64,000 nucleotides of DNA from positions 21,869,775 to 21,933,774 of the forward strand of contig NC_068935.1 of assembly GCF_023091745.1 (NCBI RefSeq), written 5' to 3'. This document shows, in pieces, positions 43,386 through 55,440 of this stretch. The notes under the pieces are model-generated. The model was not told the origin of the DNA. It ran no database searches and saw nothing but the letters and a program-made list of their open reading frames with translations. The stretch's first letter is position 1. Each line of letters starts with the position of its first letter. The stretch comes from Budorcas taxicolor. Lineage: Eukaryota > Chordata > Mammalia > Artiodactyla > Bovidae. The position numbers were made by a program, and so were the translations under genes.

Positions 43386-44104
43386 ATATATAATATATAT
43401 GGTTCACTTGTACAAATGCTTATGGATCAAGTTCTACTTTTGTTAAATATGCATTTAACAAATTTACTGGTATTTCTGAAATGAATACAATGGATACAGA
43501 ATTTCTAACCTGAAAAATTGCACTGGAACTTTGGTCTTATCCTGATATTCTAGAGGGAGATGTGATCTAATTATCGCATTGATATCTTGATTTTCAGTCA
43601 GAGAAGAAATCATGGTCTCTCTCTCTCTTTTAAAAGATTTTTCAAAAAACAAATATTTTCTTCAGTAATGCCAGAATGACTTTTGCCTGAAAGTGTTTTT
43701 GGTAATGTAACATATTTTTTAAATTTATTTTGTTTTATTTTCCAAAAAAGCTAATACCAGTGTAAATGAGATCAGTTAATCAGTGGTAAGAAAGGTAATT
43801 GCTGTAGTTATTCAGTAATGGTTTCGCTTTTTTAAGTGAAGTTTAATTTCAGGTGTACCAGAAAGGATCTAAATATTGTCATTTACATCATTAGATATGA
43901 ACAAAACCATGATTTAAGTGAATGCAAATCACTTGGTATGGGAAAAAAAATCTCATTAAAATAAAATAATGCCTACCAACTGTGTGAACCTTTCAACCTA
44001 CTCCCACAGAGTTTCTTTCAGAGGTATTTTCAAGTTAACAAGAGTAGAAAGAACAATAACAAAATAAACTCACATTTGGAATTTAGGTTTAACTTGGATT
44101 TAGG
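43386..44104. other. Apparently unique AT-rich sequence
   Basis: About 720 bp; a CTCTCTCTCTCTTT tract at 43617-43630. No repeat or gene recognised. Confidence 0.45.
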
Positions 44105-44185
44105 TTTAACTTGAATGTAAACCTTGAACAAGCAGCTTATACTTTCTAAACTCCAGCATTTCATCATCTGTAAAGAAACCAACTG
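44105..44185 (+). mobile_element. MIR fragment (sense)
   Basis: TTGAACAAGCAGCTTATACT and CATTTCATCATCTGTAAAG are the decayed MIR core in sense. Short, so moderate confidence. Confidence 0.5.
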
Positions 44186-44724
44186 TTTGCAGGGGAAAAC
44201 AGAGTGTGAATGAGGGTCTTTAAGGAGAAGGGCCCACCAGCTTATGATGTCTGCTTAACATTAATCCCCTTTCACCCGGTGGATACCACCCTAAAGTCTT
44301 CCCACTCACTGCTCTGCAGTACCCTAGCTGCTTAACTGACTCTTAAATACTTAATGGGTATTAGGTTGATATGTGGCCCTTATGGCATGCTGTGATGAAT
44401 TTAGTGATATATATTCCATTTTTGTGGCATCAATTGTTAGTGCTATGTAGAGTTCAGATACAACCAACTGATGGATGATTCCTTAGATATGTAGTGCCTC
44501 CCTAATTATTGCAGAAATATCTTCCTTCCATGAGCCTGCCTCTTCTCTGATTACCCTGTGACTTATAAGACTCTGGTTGGTGAACCCTTATTCCTCCGGG
44601 AATCCTGGATAGTACGAGTATCAATATGTTTTGATCTTTTCTGTTTGATGTTGGTCAGTTATCTGTGTGGTAAATTTCTGGCAGGTGGGAGAGAGATTAT
44701 GGAGGAGGAGGTGCTTTGGAAACA
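44186..44724. other. Apparently unique sequence
   Basis: About 540 bp between MIR and a hAT element. No repeat or gene recognised. Confidence 0.45.
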
Positions 44725-44732
44725 TCTGACAG

Positions 44733-45314
44733 CAGGGATCCCCATCTTCTGAGCCACAGGCTGGTACTGGTCTGTGGCCTGCTAGGAACCAGGCTGCACA
44801 GCAGGAGGCGAGTGGCTGGTGAGCAAGTGAAGCTTCATCTGTATTTACAGACACTCCCCATCACTTGAATTACCGCTGGAGTGCCATCTCCTGTCCAATC
44901 AGAAGATTCATTAGAGCCTCATAGGAGTTCAAACCCTGCTGTGAACTGCACATGCAAGGGTTCTAGGTTGCAAGCTACAATGCCTGATGATCTGCAGTGG
45001 AGCTGAAGTGGTGATGCTAGCACTAAGGAGCAGCTACAAATTTAGATTACCATTAACAGAGAGGTTTGACTGCACAGAGACTATAATAAATCAGTTGCTT
45101 GCAGACTCATATCAAAACTTTATCAGTGAGTGGCAAGTGATGGTGAGTTGTAGAATTATTTCATTATATATCACAATGTCATAATAATAGAAATAAATTG
45201 CATGACAAATGTAATGCAATTGAATCATCCCAAAACCATATTCTGCCCTCTGGCCTATGGATAAATTGTCTTCCATGAAATTGTCCCCAGTGCCAAAAGG
45301 ACTGGGGACCTCTG
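44733..45314 (+). mobile_element. hAT-type DNA transposon, non-autonomous
   Basis: Terminal inverted repeats CAGGGATCCCCA (44733) and, reversed, CAGAGGTCCCCA (ending 45314). The body carries CTGGTACTGGTCTGTGGCCTGC, CACAGCAGGAGGCGAGTGGC and the right-end block AAATTGTCTTCCATGAAATTG. Flanking 8-mers TCTGACAG (44725-44732) and TCCTACAG (45315-45322) agree at 6 of 8, as expected of an old hAT 8-bp duplication. No transposase sequence. The orientation assignment is arbitrary. Confidence 0.82.
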
Positions 45315-45389
45315 TCCTACAGGATTCATCAAACAATGGGTTATGTTCTTTCCCTCCTACCTTTACAAGCTGTCCTTTATCCTAGAGAG

Positions 45390-45630
45390 GCAGTGGCGGT
45401 TAGTGGACATGGGAGCAGACTGCCAGCCTGCCAAACTCCCAATCTTGATTTTGCCACTTACTACCATTGTATTAACACTGATGATTTTTTTTTTCTTCAT
45501 CTGTAAAATAAGGATGTTGTTATAGAGTTTTGGTGAAGATTAAGTGAGTTAGTACATGTGCAGAATTTAGAAAAATGCCTGGCACATAGCTAACACTATT
45601 CAGGTGTTATTATTATTACCATTAATATAG
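45390..45630 (+). mobile_element. MIR SINE (sense)
   Basis: Well-preserved MIR: CTTGATTTTGCCACTTACTA, TTCATCTGTAAAATAAGGAT, AATGCCTGGCACATAGCTAAC. A T-run at 45485-45494 lies inside. Confidence 0.85.
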
Positions 45631-46916
45631 ATTTTACATTTATGGCTTCCATTTTAAACAATGCTTGGGGAAAAAATTACCCTTAGACTAGGTGATGGCC
45701 GAAGGCTCTTGTACTAACATTCTATGGCCTTATCTTACTTGAGGCCACACTTTTCTTTCATGGTGAGGTGATAATTATATCAAGATGATGTGATTTGGCG
45801 TGAATAGCTTTCAAGCACAAGAGTGTTAATATGAAAGAATGAGTACTAAAGGTTTGTTGCCTTTTAATTACATTATATAAACCAAATCAACTACTCATTG
45901 CCCTGATAGCACATTTTAAACTACTTTCAATTGGAGAACATATCCTGCTCTAACTGTTCCTTCTCCATTGACTGATTGCAGCCCAATCTAATGAAAGTTA
46001 GCCAAAAGATGTCTGCAGCCTCCCAAATTAAGTTTATATGATCCTTACTTAAATTTGTTACTTGAAAACACTCAATCATATTGAAAGCAAAATAATACCA
46101 GGGCTAAAAAGTTAATGAAAAACCTAATTAACTTGGCTGGATAGCTTTCTGTTGTCAATTTTACTAAGGTAAAAGGCTTACAGAGCCTCAGATAGTGGAA
46201 GTCTTGATTTAAACAGCAACAGACACTTAGCTATTAGAGCATTAAGAAATATCATAAAATAGGTGCCTCAGAAATCCCTTCTAAAATTCATTTATGCCAA
46301 TCCTGTACTTTTCAACTTCCTGAAAGTCACTGCTGAGCAAGACATCTGTCCCCAATATACTCTCTATACTTTTAATGATGGGCATGCAAAGGTAAAGTGT
46401 AAAGAAAATTCTATTTTTTAAAGTAAAATAATGCTGTGGATAGAAATGCAAACCTCTGTGTTTGAGTGTGTGCATTTAGATGTAAATGGACAGTACTGGC
46501 TACTGAAAAAATTTAAAATAAAAACTAATTTAAATAGACAATATATGGTAACCAGACCATTACAGCATTAAACTTTGAGTCTTATTGGGAGTAACTCCCA
46601 TGCATACTTACAAGCTATGCATGCCAGAAGGGCAACATCACTTATGTGTGTGTGTGTGTGTGTGTGTCTAAGAGCCCTTATATTGATAGTGCACCCACAA
46701 AGCCCTCATAAATTTTTTTGTGTGTTGCTATTATGTTAGCATGTAATGCTCACGCTCTATGTGAAAATTATGATATGTAAGCAATATATTCTACCTAACT
46801 GAAATGAGACTGTATTGTCACACTCATTATTTTACATGTGGGAAATCAATACACATAATTGTACATATTTATGAAATACATAGATATTAATAGCTACCTG
46901 TTGTTACTACTTACTT
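45631..46916. other. Apparently unique sequence
   Basis: About 1.3 kb with a (TG)n tract at 46644-46667. I see no gene and no repeat I can name. Confidence 0.45.
46644..46667. repeat. (TG)n microsatellite
   Basis: About eleven uninterrupted TG units after CACTTATG. Confidence 0.9.
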
Positions 46917-47760
46917 ATTGAATCCTTTAACAAATATTAATTAAATGTCTCCTATAAACCAGGTGCTATGGTAGTGCTGTAGATTGAGTATTAAGTAAAA
47001 CAGTTATGTTTCCAGTTTTCATAAAGATTATATTGTGGTGTAAGAAACTGGTAAGAAAGAAGTACATAAATCAGTGTTCAGGGCCTATGAGAGTAATACA
47101 GAAAACCTACTTTAGACTATAGGATCATAGTAGGTTGTCCTAAGAAAGTGACATTTAAACAGAAACCCAATGAAGAATGGGTACAATGTTTCAGGTAGAA
47201 ACACATTATGTGGAAAGGCCCTAAGATGATAAACTGCTTGGCATATCCAAGGAATGCCAAATACAAGTATGACTGGTGCAAAATAAGTGATATATAAGAA
47301 GATGGATGATGGATGGGGCTGAATTATAGACAAAAGCCAGATATGCAAGGGCTTAAAGAACCACAATAAAAAGTTATGGGTTTATTCAAATGAATTAGAA
47401 AGCATTGTAAGGTTTAAAACAGTGTTATATAATCCACTCTATATAATGAGAATCACTCTGGCTGGTCTATGTAGAATCATAGAGAGAGTCTACAGAGGAA
47501 GTAAGGAGACTGATTTGAAAGGTTTTGTTGCAGTCTGGGTGGTAACAGTGTCAGCAGGAATGAAGAGAGCAGAATTGAGATATATTTTGGAGGCAAAATA
47601 GACTGATTTTGGTAGTAGAATGAGTATGGGATGGGCAGGAAGATAAGGATAGAAGCGTGTGGCTTGAGCAACGGGACAAATGGTGGTGTTATTTACAGGG
47701 ACCTAGAGGATTTGGGTGAGGAGTATGTTTAGGAGAAATGTTAAAGAATTTGTTTACAAT
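46917..47760 (-). mobile_element. L2 LINE, 3' portion (antisense)
   Basis: The clearest L2 of the window, read backwards: ATTGAATCCTTTAACAAATA and CCAGGTGCTATGGTAGTGC (3' end), GGAAAGGCCCTAAGATGATA, GAATCACTCTGGCTGGTCTA, and GTTGCAGTCTGGGTGGTAAC follow the L2 order. No frame survives. Confidence 0.75.
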
Positions 47761-47969
47761 GTAGGAAGTCTATGCAACATTCAAATCACTTGAAATTCTG
47801 ATTCCCTGCATGAGACGTGGTGATTTAAGTCTAGAGACTAGAATGTAATTGCAGTTATATTACAAAAACCCCTTCCCCAGGTGATTTGTTTTCACAGGCA
47901 AAGCCACTTTGATTAGTAATGGCAAAACTATATTTACATCACATGCTTATTGTAAAATGTAAATAGATA

Positions 47970-48150
47970 TGTACTCTGAGCACATACGATATACTATTAG
48001 GCATTTCAGACACATTAGATTGCAACTGACTTTCAAAACAACCCTGTAGCGCTTGCAGTGAAATTTAACTGTTGTTTAAGAGATGACAATGGTGAAATTC
48101 AGAGAAGTGAAATGATTTGCCCAAGTTTATACATCTACTATATGTGTGAC
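47970..48150 (-). mobile_element. MIR SINE (antisense)
   Basis: GAGCACATACGATATACTATTAGG, then TTCAAAACAACCCTGTAGCG, then GAAATGATTTGCCCAAGTTTA are the MIR core in antisense. Confidence 0.75.
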
Positions 48151-48232
48151 ATATTTGAAAGGGCTAAAAGTATTAAATTTTTATTATCCAGAGTTTTTCT
48201 ACCTTATCTTTTTTAAGCTTTTTATTTGGTAA

Positions 48233-49524
48233 AGTATTTCAAACCCTGAAAGATGATACTGTGAAAGTACTGCACTCAATATGCCAGCAAATTTGGAAAA
48301 CTCAGCAGTGGCACCAAGACTGGAAAAGCTCAGTTTTCATTCCAGTCCGAAAGAAAGGAAATGCCAAAGAATGCACAAACTACCACACAATTGCATTCAT
48401 CTCACATGTTAGTAAGGTAATGCTTAAAATTCTCCAAGCCAGACTTCAGCAACACGTGAACCATGAACTTACAGATGTTCAAGCTGGTGTTAGAAAAGGC
48501 AGAGGAACCAGAGATCAAATTATCAACATCCGCTGGATCATGGAAAAAGCAAGACAGTTCCAGAAAAACATCTATTTCTGCCTCCTTGACTAGGCCAAAG
48601 CCTTTGATTGTGTGGATCACAAGAAACTGGAAAATTCTGAAAGAGATGGGAATACCAGACCACCTGACCTGCCTCTTGAGAAATCTGTATGCAGGTCAGG
48701 AAGCAACAGTTAGAACTGGACATGGAACAACAGACTGGTTCCAAATAGGAAAAGGAGCCCGTCAAGGCTGTATATTATCACCCTGCTTATTTAACTTCTA
48801 TGCAGAGTACATCATGAGAAACGCTGGACTTGAGGATACACAAGCTGGAATCAAGATTGCCGGGAGAAATATCAATAACCTCAGATATGCAAATGACACC
48901 ACTCTTATGGCAGAAAGTGAAGAGGAACGAAAAAGCCTCTTGATGAAAGTGAAAGAGGAGAGTGAAAAAGTTGCCTTAAAGCTCAACATTCAGAAAACGA
49001 ATATCATGGCATCCAGTCCCATCACTTCATGGGAAATAGATGGGGAAACAGTGGAACCAGTGTCAGACTTTATTTTCGGGGGCTCCAAAATCACTGCAGA
49101 TGGTGATTGCAGCCATGAAATTAAAAGATGCTTACTCCTTGGAAGAAAAGTTATGACCAACCTAGATAGCGTATTCAAAAGCAGAGACATTACTTTGCCG
49201 ACTAAGTTCCGTCTAGTCAAGGTTATGGTTTTTCCTGTGGTCATGTATGGATGTGAGAGTTGGACTGTGAAGAAGGCTGAGTGCCGAAGAATTGATGCTT
49301 TTGAACTGTGGTGTTGGAGAAGACTCTTGAGAGTCCCTTGAACTTCAAGGAGATCCAACCAGTCCATCCTGAAGGAGATCAGCCCTGGGATTTTTTGGAA
49401 GGAATGATGCTAAAGCTGAAACTCCAGTCCTTTGGTCACCTCATGCGAAGATTGACTCACTGGAAAAAACTCTGATGCTGGGAGGGATTAGGGGCAGGAG
49501 GAGAAGGGGGCGACAGAGGATGAT
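48233..49524 (+). mobile_element. BovB LINE with RT, missing its 3' end
   Basis: A BovB from the RT N-terminal part (CAAACCCTGAAAGATGATAC) through the C-terminal block. Frame 48463-49341 is one of the longest in the window but carries shifts; the RT A-motif region has a stop (TAG, 48591-48593). The catalytic motif reads YAND (48886-48897) where YADD is expected. The copy stops at GGCGACAGAGGATGA (49524), so the last ~190 bp and the GAACT tail are absent. That is unusual for an element that inserts starting at its 3' end. Confidence 0.95.
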
Positions 49525-49837
49525 CACCTCTACACATTTTCAGAACTTTTTGATCATCCCAAATAGAAACTTTGTAACTATTAAAAAATAATTCCTATTC
49601 TTCACCTCCTACCCTGCCCTTCTCTTTGGTAACATCTAACCTACTTTCTGTCTTCTATGAATTTGCCTGTTTAGATATTTCATATATGTGGAATCATACA
49701 ACATTTGTTTTTTTTGTATATGGCTTATTTCAATTATGGTAATGTTTTCAAAGTTTACCTATGTTATAATGTGCATGAGAATTTATTTCCTTTTTATGGC
49801 TGAACAATATCCCATTGTGTGTGTTTATCTATGTGTT

Positions 49838-50043
49838 CATGCTCAGTTGTGTCAGACTCTTTGCCACCCCATGGACCATAGCCTGCCAGGTTCCTCTGTT
49901 CATGGAATTTTCCAGGCAAGAATTCTGGAGTGGATTGCCATTTCCTCCTCCATGAGATCTTCCTGACTCAGAAATTGAACCTGCATCTTCTGCATCTCTT
50001 GCATTGGGAGGTGGATTCTTTATCACTGAGCCACCTGAGAAGC
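49838..50043 (-). mobile_element. Bov-tA SINE (antisense)
   Basis: TTCATGCTCAGTTGTGTCAG at left, TGAGCCACCTGAGAAGC at right. The head carries a small CATCTTCTGCATCTCTTGC insertion-like alteration near 49983. Confidence 0.9.
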
Positions 50044-50402
50044 TTATGTGTATCTTTATCTACCTCTATTTATCTATCATAGGTTTTGTATCACTTCATT
50101 GTTGATACAAAAGGGTTGTTTCCACCTTTTTTCTATTGTGAATAATGCTATTATGAACATTGGTGCATAATTATGTCTGATTCCTTTCATTTAATCTCTT
50201 TGGTGTATTCCTAGGACTAAAATTAGTGGATCATATGGTAATTCTACATCTAATTTTAGCAGAAACACTCAACTGTTTTCCACAGCAACTACACCATTTT
50301 ATATTCCAACCAGTAATGCTTAAGGGTTTCAATGTCTCCACACCTTCACCAATGCTTATTAATTGCTGTTTTTTTTAACATAGCTTAGTTATTTTAAAAA
50401 TT

Positions 50403-50535
50403 TGTTTCCAGTTTGAGATATAATTAACATATAGCATTGTATTAGTTTAAGGTGTACAACATATTATTTGATATGTGTATATATTTCAAAATGATTACCA
50501 CAATAAGTTTAGTTATCAACCATCACTTTTTTAAA
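50403..50535 (-). mobile_element. L1 3' terminus nested in older L1 (antisense)
   Basis: CCAGTTTGAGATATAATTAAC, GTATTAGTTTAAGGTGTACA and ATGATTACCACAATAAG are the last ~130 bp of an L1 in antisense, related to the nested L1 at 13685. Confidence 0.7.
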
Positions 50536-50820
50536 ATGATAGTCATCCTCATGTGCGTAAAGTAATATCTCATTGCATTTTTATAATAACTAATGAGCAT
50601 TGTGCCATATGCTCTTTGGTCCCTTTTGTATCTTCTTTGCAACAATGTCATCTACATTTCATTATCATTGGAGAAATGTCTGCCCATTTTTCGGCCCCTC
50701 TTTGAATAGGGTTTTTTGTTGATTCATAGGAGTTCTTTATATGGTCTGGATTTTTAATGCCTCATCAGTATATGATTTTCAGATATTTTCTTCCATTCCT
50801 TACCTATGTTTTATTTTATA

Positions 50821-52089
50821 GCCATTGTGCCTTTATGATGTGGATCCAAGCAATAAACAAAGAGAGTTGAAGAAACAAAAAAAAAATGATTAATTGGTTT
50901 GGTTTATAGAAAATGCAAAGAGATACAAGGAAAAAGACAAGATATCCAGAAAGTGGAAGATGAGCACAATAATAGAGCAATGGAAACTGAAGAGAGGGAC
51001 AAATGATGACCGTAATTCATGTGGGAAGACAGATAAGAGTGGTTGGGCATTAAACTTTGGGGAGATGTATATAAATTAATTTTTTAATATAATTTTCTTA
51101 TGGAAAAAGCTGAATTATATAAATCACAAGAAGAAAACAGTTTTATTCTTTCTGAGTGTTGGGATTATAAGACTACCTCCATTTTCCCCACCTGAGTTTG
51201 GGATTCATTAAAATATTTATAGATACAAATAAGAAAGAGTTACCAAAAATCATTTCCTTAAGTGGTAAAGCTGGTAATAGATAATATGTCTTATATCCAT
51301 GGGCAAGAAGCCTTTGTTATGCCATATTGCAGAATTATACAGAATTATTCTCCCAGGTGCAGGTGGTACTGGAAAACCTCAAGCCACCTTATATGAGTAC
51401 ATAGAAGAGGGGAAGATAATATACACTCCCTGAAGAGGGCAAGATCTTGAGTTTAAAACAAGATGCAGAGGCCAAGAGATACATCTAGTTCCATATCCCA
51501 GATCTACCATTCTCATAAGACACAAAACTCATCTCCAGGAGTGGCGTATGTGAGAGAGTACAGAGAACCCAGGGATGTTTTTAAAATTGATATCCCACTA
51601 CATGAAAGAAAACATCAGATGGGGAAAGAAGCATTATTCTTCTAATATGCAGCACTACTTGGGTTTCCAAGTCTGCTAAATAGTTCTTTCTTGTACCTTG
51701 TATGACTTTCCAGGCAGATTTTATATCAATAGCTTTTCTAGTCATTCTTGAATCACAAAAGTACAGTTCAGGTAAGGCAATATTCTTGTTTGGCCTAATA
51801 TTCCTCTGTGACTTTGGTTACTGGGGATCCAGGAAGTGACTTGGAGTCGAAGAAACTATGACTGTACTGAAGGATCCACATCATGTTTATGGTGTGAAGC
51901 AAGCCAACACTAGCACAGACTGGATTGCAGATATTTTTTTTATGTAATGTCGACTAGGGCTTCAAGTCAGCAATAGACAATCAAGTATTTCTACAGAGGC
52001 TATAGAGGGAAGCTACTACAGAATTATTAGGCATGGGAGGAGTATGGGGGAGAGCTATAGATAGGTAAATACTCCTACAGTCTCTTACA
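50821..52089. other. Apparently unique sequence
   Basis: About 1.27 kb; an A10 run at 50877-50886. No repeat or gene recognised; the frames of 60 codons here have no domain I know. Confidence 0.45.
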
Positions 52090-54165
52090 AATAGCTGAGA
52101 AAAGAAAAGAAGTGAAAGGCAAAGCAGAAAAGGAAAGATATACTCAACTGAATGCAGAGTTCCAGAGAATAGCAAGGAGAGATAAGAAAGCCTTCTTAAG
52201 TTAACAATGCAAAGAAATAAGGGGAAAGAATAGAATGTGAAAGACTAGAGATTTCTTCAAGAAAATAAAGAGATACCAAGGGAACATTTCATGCAAAGAT
52301 GGACATGATAAAGGACAGAAAGGACAAGAACCTAACAAGCAAAAGAGATTAAGAAGTAGCAAGAATACACAGAAGAACTATACAAAAAAGTCTTAATGAC
52401 TCAGATGACCACAGTGGTGTGGTCGATCACCTGAAGACAGACATCCTGGAGTGTGAAGTCAAGTGGGACTTAGGAAGACTTACAATGAACAAAGTTAGTG
52501 GAGGTGATGGAATTCCAGCTGATCTACTTAAAATCTTAAAGGATGCTGCTGCTAAAGTGCTGTACTCAATAAGCCAGCAAATTTGGAAACTCAGCAATGG
52601 ACACAGAACTGGAAAAAGTCAGTTTTCATTCCAATCCCAGAGAAGGGCAATGCCAAAGAATGTTCAAACTACTTCACAATTGCACTCATTTCACATGCTA
52701 GCAAGGTCATCCTCAAAATCCTTCAAGGGTTTCCCTGGTGGCTCAGAGGATAAAGCGTCTGCCTCCAATGCAAGAGACCCGAGTTCGATCCCTGGGTTGG
52801 GAAGATCCCCTGGAGAAGGAAATGGCAACCCGCTCCAGTATTCTTGCCTGGAGAATCCCATGGACAGAGGAGCCTGGTGGGCTAAAGTCTACGGGGTCAC
52901 AAAGAGTCAGACACAACTGAGTGACTTCACTTTCACTTTCAGGCTTCAACAGTAGGTGAACCGAGAACTTCCAGATGTAAAGGTAGGATTTCGAAAAGGC
53001 AGAGGAACCAGAGATCAAACTGGCAACATCCATTAGATCATACAAAAAGCAAGGGAATTCTAGGTGGGGGGGGGGGGGGACTACTTCTGCTTCATTGACT
53101 ATGCTAAAGCCTTTGACTGTGTGGATCACAACAAGCTGTAGAAAATTTTAGAGATGGGAATGCTAGACCACCTTACCTGCCTCCTGAGAAACCTGTATGT
53201 GATCAAGAAGCAATGATCAGAACTGGACATGGAACAACGGACTGGTTCAAAATTGGGAAAGGGGTATGTCAAGGCTATATACTGTCACCCTGCTCGTGTA
53301 ACTTCTATGCAGAGGACATCATGTGAAATGTCATGCTGGATGAAGAACAAGTTGGAATCCAGATTGTTGGGAGAAATATCAATAACCTCAGATATGCAGA
53401 TGACACCACTCTAATGGCAGATAGTGAAGAGAAACTAAAGAGCCTTTCGATGAAGATGAAAGAGGAGAGTGAAAAAGCTGGCTTAAAATTCAACATTAAA
53501 AAACTAAGATCATGGATGGCATCCTGACCCATCAGTTCATAGCAAATAGATGGGGGGAAAGTGGAAACAGTGACAGATTTTGTTTACTTGAGCTCCAAAA
53601 TCACTGCAGATGGTGACTGCAGCCATGAAATTAAGACACCTGCTTTTTGAAAGAGAAGCTATGACAAACCTAGACAGCATATTAAAAAGCAGAGACATCA
53701 CTTTGCTGACAAATTCCACATAGTCAAAGCTATGGTTTTTCCAGTAGTCATGTATGGATGTGAGAGCTGGATCCATAAAGAAGGCTGAGCACTGAAGAAC
53801 TGATGCTTTTGAATTGTGTTGCTGGAGAAGACTCTTGAGAATCCCTTGGACTGCAAGGAGATCCAATCAGTCAATCCTAAAGCAAATCAACCCTTAATAT
53901 TTATTGGGAGCACAGATGCTGAAGCTGTGGCTCCAATACTCTGGCCCACCTGATGTGAAGAGCTGACTTATTGGAAAGGACTCTGATACTGGGAAAGATT
54001 GAGAGCAGGAGGAGAAAGGGTTGGCAGAGAATGAGATGGTTGGATGGCATCACTGCCTCAATGGACATGAGTTTGAACAAACTCCAGGAGATAGTGAAGG
54101 GTGGGGAAGCCTGGTGTGCCTCAGTCCATGGGGTCGCAAAGAGTTGGACACAACTGAATGACTGA
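52090..54165 (+). mobile_element. BovB LINE with RT, split by a Bov-tA
   Basis: An older-type BovB from the linker (CTTACAAATAGCTGAGAAAAG) through RT to a tail ending near 54165. The Bov-tA at 52726 divides it within the RT N-terminal part. RT frame fragments carry an intact YADD (53393-53404) but many indels, including a run of 14 G (53066-53079) replacing coding sequence. Frame 53971-54165 is antisense-free tail sequence with no separate meaning. It cannot be active. Confidence 0.94.
52726..52940 (+). mobile_element. Bov-tA SINE
   Basis: GGGTTTCCCTGGTGGCTCAG head, near-consensus GAGTTCGATCCCTGGG B-box, full body and CTTTCACTTTCAG tail. Looks young. It interrupts the BovB RT; no clear target duplication. 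Confidence 0.94.
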
Positions 54166-54239
54166 ACAACAAGAGCTTCTGTTCAACAATCAAGCTACAA
54201 ACTACACCACAAATAACTCAGGAGGGACTAATGCACAGG

Positions 54240-54445
54240 ATATAAGAAAAAGCAACCTACTTGAAAAATGAGCAAAATTCTGAAATAGTCATTACATAGA
54301 AGAGTATAATGACTATTGGCCAAGTGGCCAATAAACGTATTAACAATGTACAGCTTCATGAAATTAAAACAACAATGAGATACCATTTACATTTCCCATG
54401 TTGGCAAAAATATAAAAGTTTTAGAGCTATTTTATTCCTGGCTAT
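54240..54445 (+). mobile_element. Old L1 ORF2 C-terminal fragment (sense), part 1
   Basis: TTGGCCAAGTGGCCAATAAAC, GAAATTAAAACAACAATGAG and ATACCATTTACATTTCCC match the L1 ORF2 C-terminal region in sense. A hAT element follows and the L1 resumes at about 54940. Confidence 0.65.
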
Positions 54446-54547
54446 TTACTCCTCAGGACTTGGTAAACTGTGGGTCAAAGACAAGTATATCCTGCAGCCT
54501 CTTTTGGTATAGCCCTGCAAACAAAGAATGTTTTTTACATATTTAAA

Positions 54548-54562
54548 GAGTTGTAGGAAAAA
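54548..54562. repeat. Target-site duplication, left copy
   Basis: GAGTTGTAGGAAAAA, repeated exactly at 54808-54822 around an L1 3' fragment. Confidence 0.9.
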
Positions 54563-54807
54563 AAAAATTTATTTTTTATTGAAGGATAATTGCTTTTTCT
54601 GTTTTACTGTTTTCTGTCAAACCTCAACATGAATCAGCCATAGGTATACATATATCCCTTTCCTTTTGAAACTCCCTCCCATCTCCCTCCCCATCCCACC
54701 CCTCTAGGTTGACACAGAGCCCCTGTTTGCGTTTCCTGAGCCGTACAGCAAATTCCTATTGGTTATCTATTTTACATCTGGTAACGTAAGTTTCCATGTT
54801 ACTTTTT
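54563..54807 (-). mobile_element. Young ruminant L1 3' fragment (antisense)
   Basis: Starts in an A/T-rich tail then TTGAAGGATAATTGCTTTTTC, CATGAATCAGCCATAGGTAT and CATCCCACCCCTCTAGGTTG. About 245 bp of 3' UTR only. The exact 15-bp duplications on both sides fix it as a separate insertion into the hAT element. Confidence 0.92.
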
Positions 54808-54822
54808 GAGTTGTAGGAAAAA
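54808..54822. repeat. Target-site duplication, right copy
   Basis: Second GAGTTGTAGGAAAAA; the hAT sequence resumes after it. Confidence 0.9.
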
Positions 54823-54922
54823 TTTTTTTAAAAGAAGAATATATGACTAAGACCATAAGTAATCTACAAAGCCTAACATATTTACTATCTGGACCTTTAC
54901 AGAAATAAATTGCTAGTCCCTG

Positions 54923-55440
54923 AGCAAAACTTTAATATTGTATATCAAAAGATATTTATAAAAATACTCCTAACTGTATTATTTGTTAATAGGCACAACC
55001 TGGAAGCAATACAAAGGTTATCCATTATGTAAATAGATAAATTGTTGTTTTCATACAATAGGCTATTATACAGTAAGGAAAATGAACGAACTAAGCTAAG
55101 CAAAAATGTGGGTAAAGATCTTAGTCATAATGTTGAGTGATAGAAGAAAGGTACAAACGAAAATGATTTCATTTATCTGACATTAAAAACATACAATGTT
55201 ATATAAGATATTATTTTAGGATCCAAAAATGGCTAAATAAATTAAAATGGAAATATCAAGATTAAGGCTACATGACAGAGGAGAGGGGGAGGATGGGTGA
55301 GGTTTCCTTTGATAGAATTTAAGACATAAAGCATTAACAAGAGTAAGAAGCAACATCATATAGTAATCACAGGATCAAACTACTGAGAAGATGTAACTGA
55401 TATGAGCCTTTATACACTGAAAACATTTTTTCCTTTAAAA
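54923..55440 (+). mobile_element. Old L1 3' UTR (sense), part 2
   Basis: ACAACCTGGAAGCAATACAA, CAATAGGCTATTATACAGTA, TCATAATGTTGAGTGATAG continue the old L1 of 54240 past the hAT insertion. Decayed. Confidence 0.65.

Larger units (their letters stand above)
49525..50820 (-). mobile_element. Old L1 3' half (antisense)
   Basis: Antisense old L1: TGTGGAATCATACAACATTTG, AACAATATCCCATTGTGTG, then after a Bov-tA TTATGAACATTGGTGCATA and GTGGATCATATGGTAATTC, and finally AATAGGGTTTTTTGTTGATTC. Two later insertions interrupt it, the Bov-tA at 49838 and an L1 3' end at 50403. Confidence 0.78.
54454..54922 (+). mobile_element. hAT-type DNA transposon remnant, split by L1
   Basis: Left end CAGGACTTGGTAAACTGTGG, body GCAGCCTCTTTTGGTATAGC and GCAAACAAAGAATG, then after an L1 insertion AAGCCTAACATATTTACTAT, CTGGACCTTTACAGA and right end TTGCTAGTCCCTG. 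The ends are imperfect inverted repeats. No transposase. The name within hAT is not assigned. Confidence 0.7.

Noticed and set aside
48463..49341. 292-codon open frame as a host gene
   Set aside because: It is the BovB RT and C-terminal block with frameshifts, a stop at 48591 just upstream in the true frame and a changed active site.
52419..52955. 178-codon frame as a chimeric gene
   Set aside because: It is BovB RT running into an inserted Bov-tA; the fusion is accidental.
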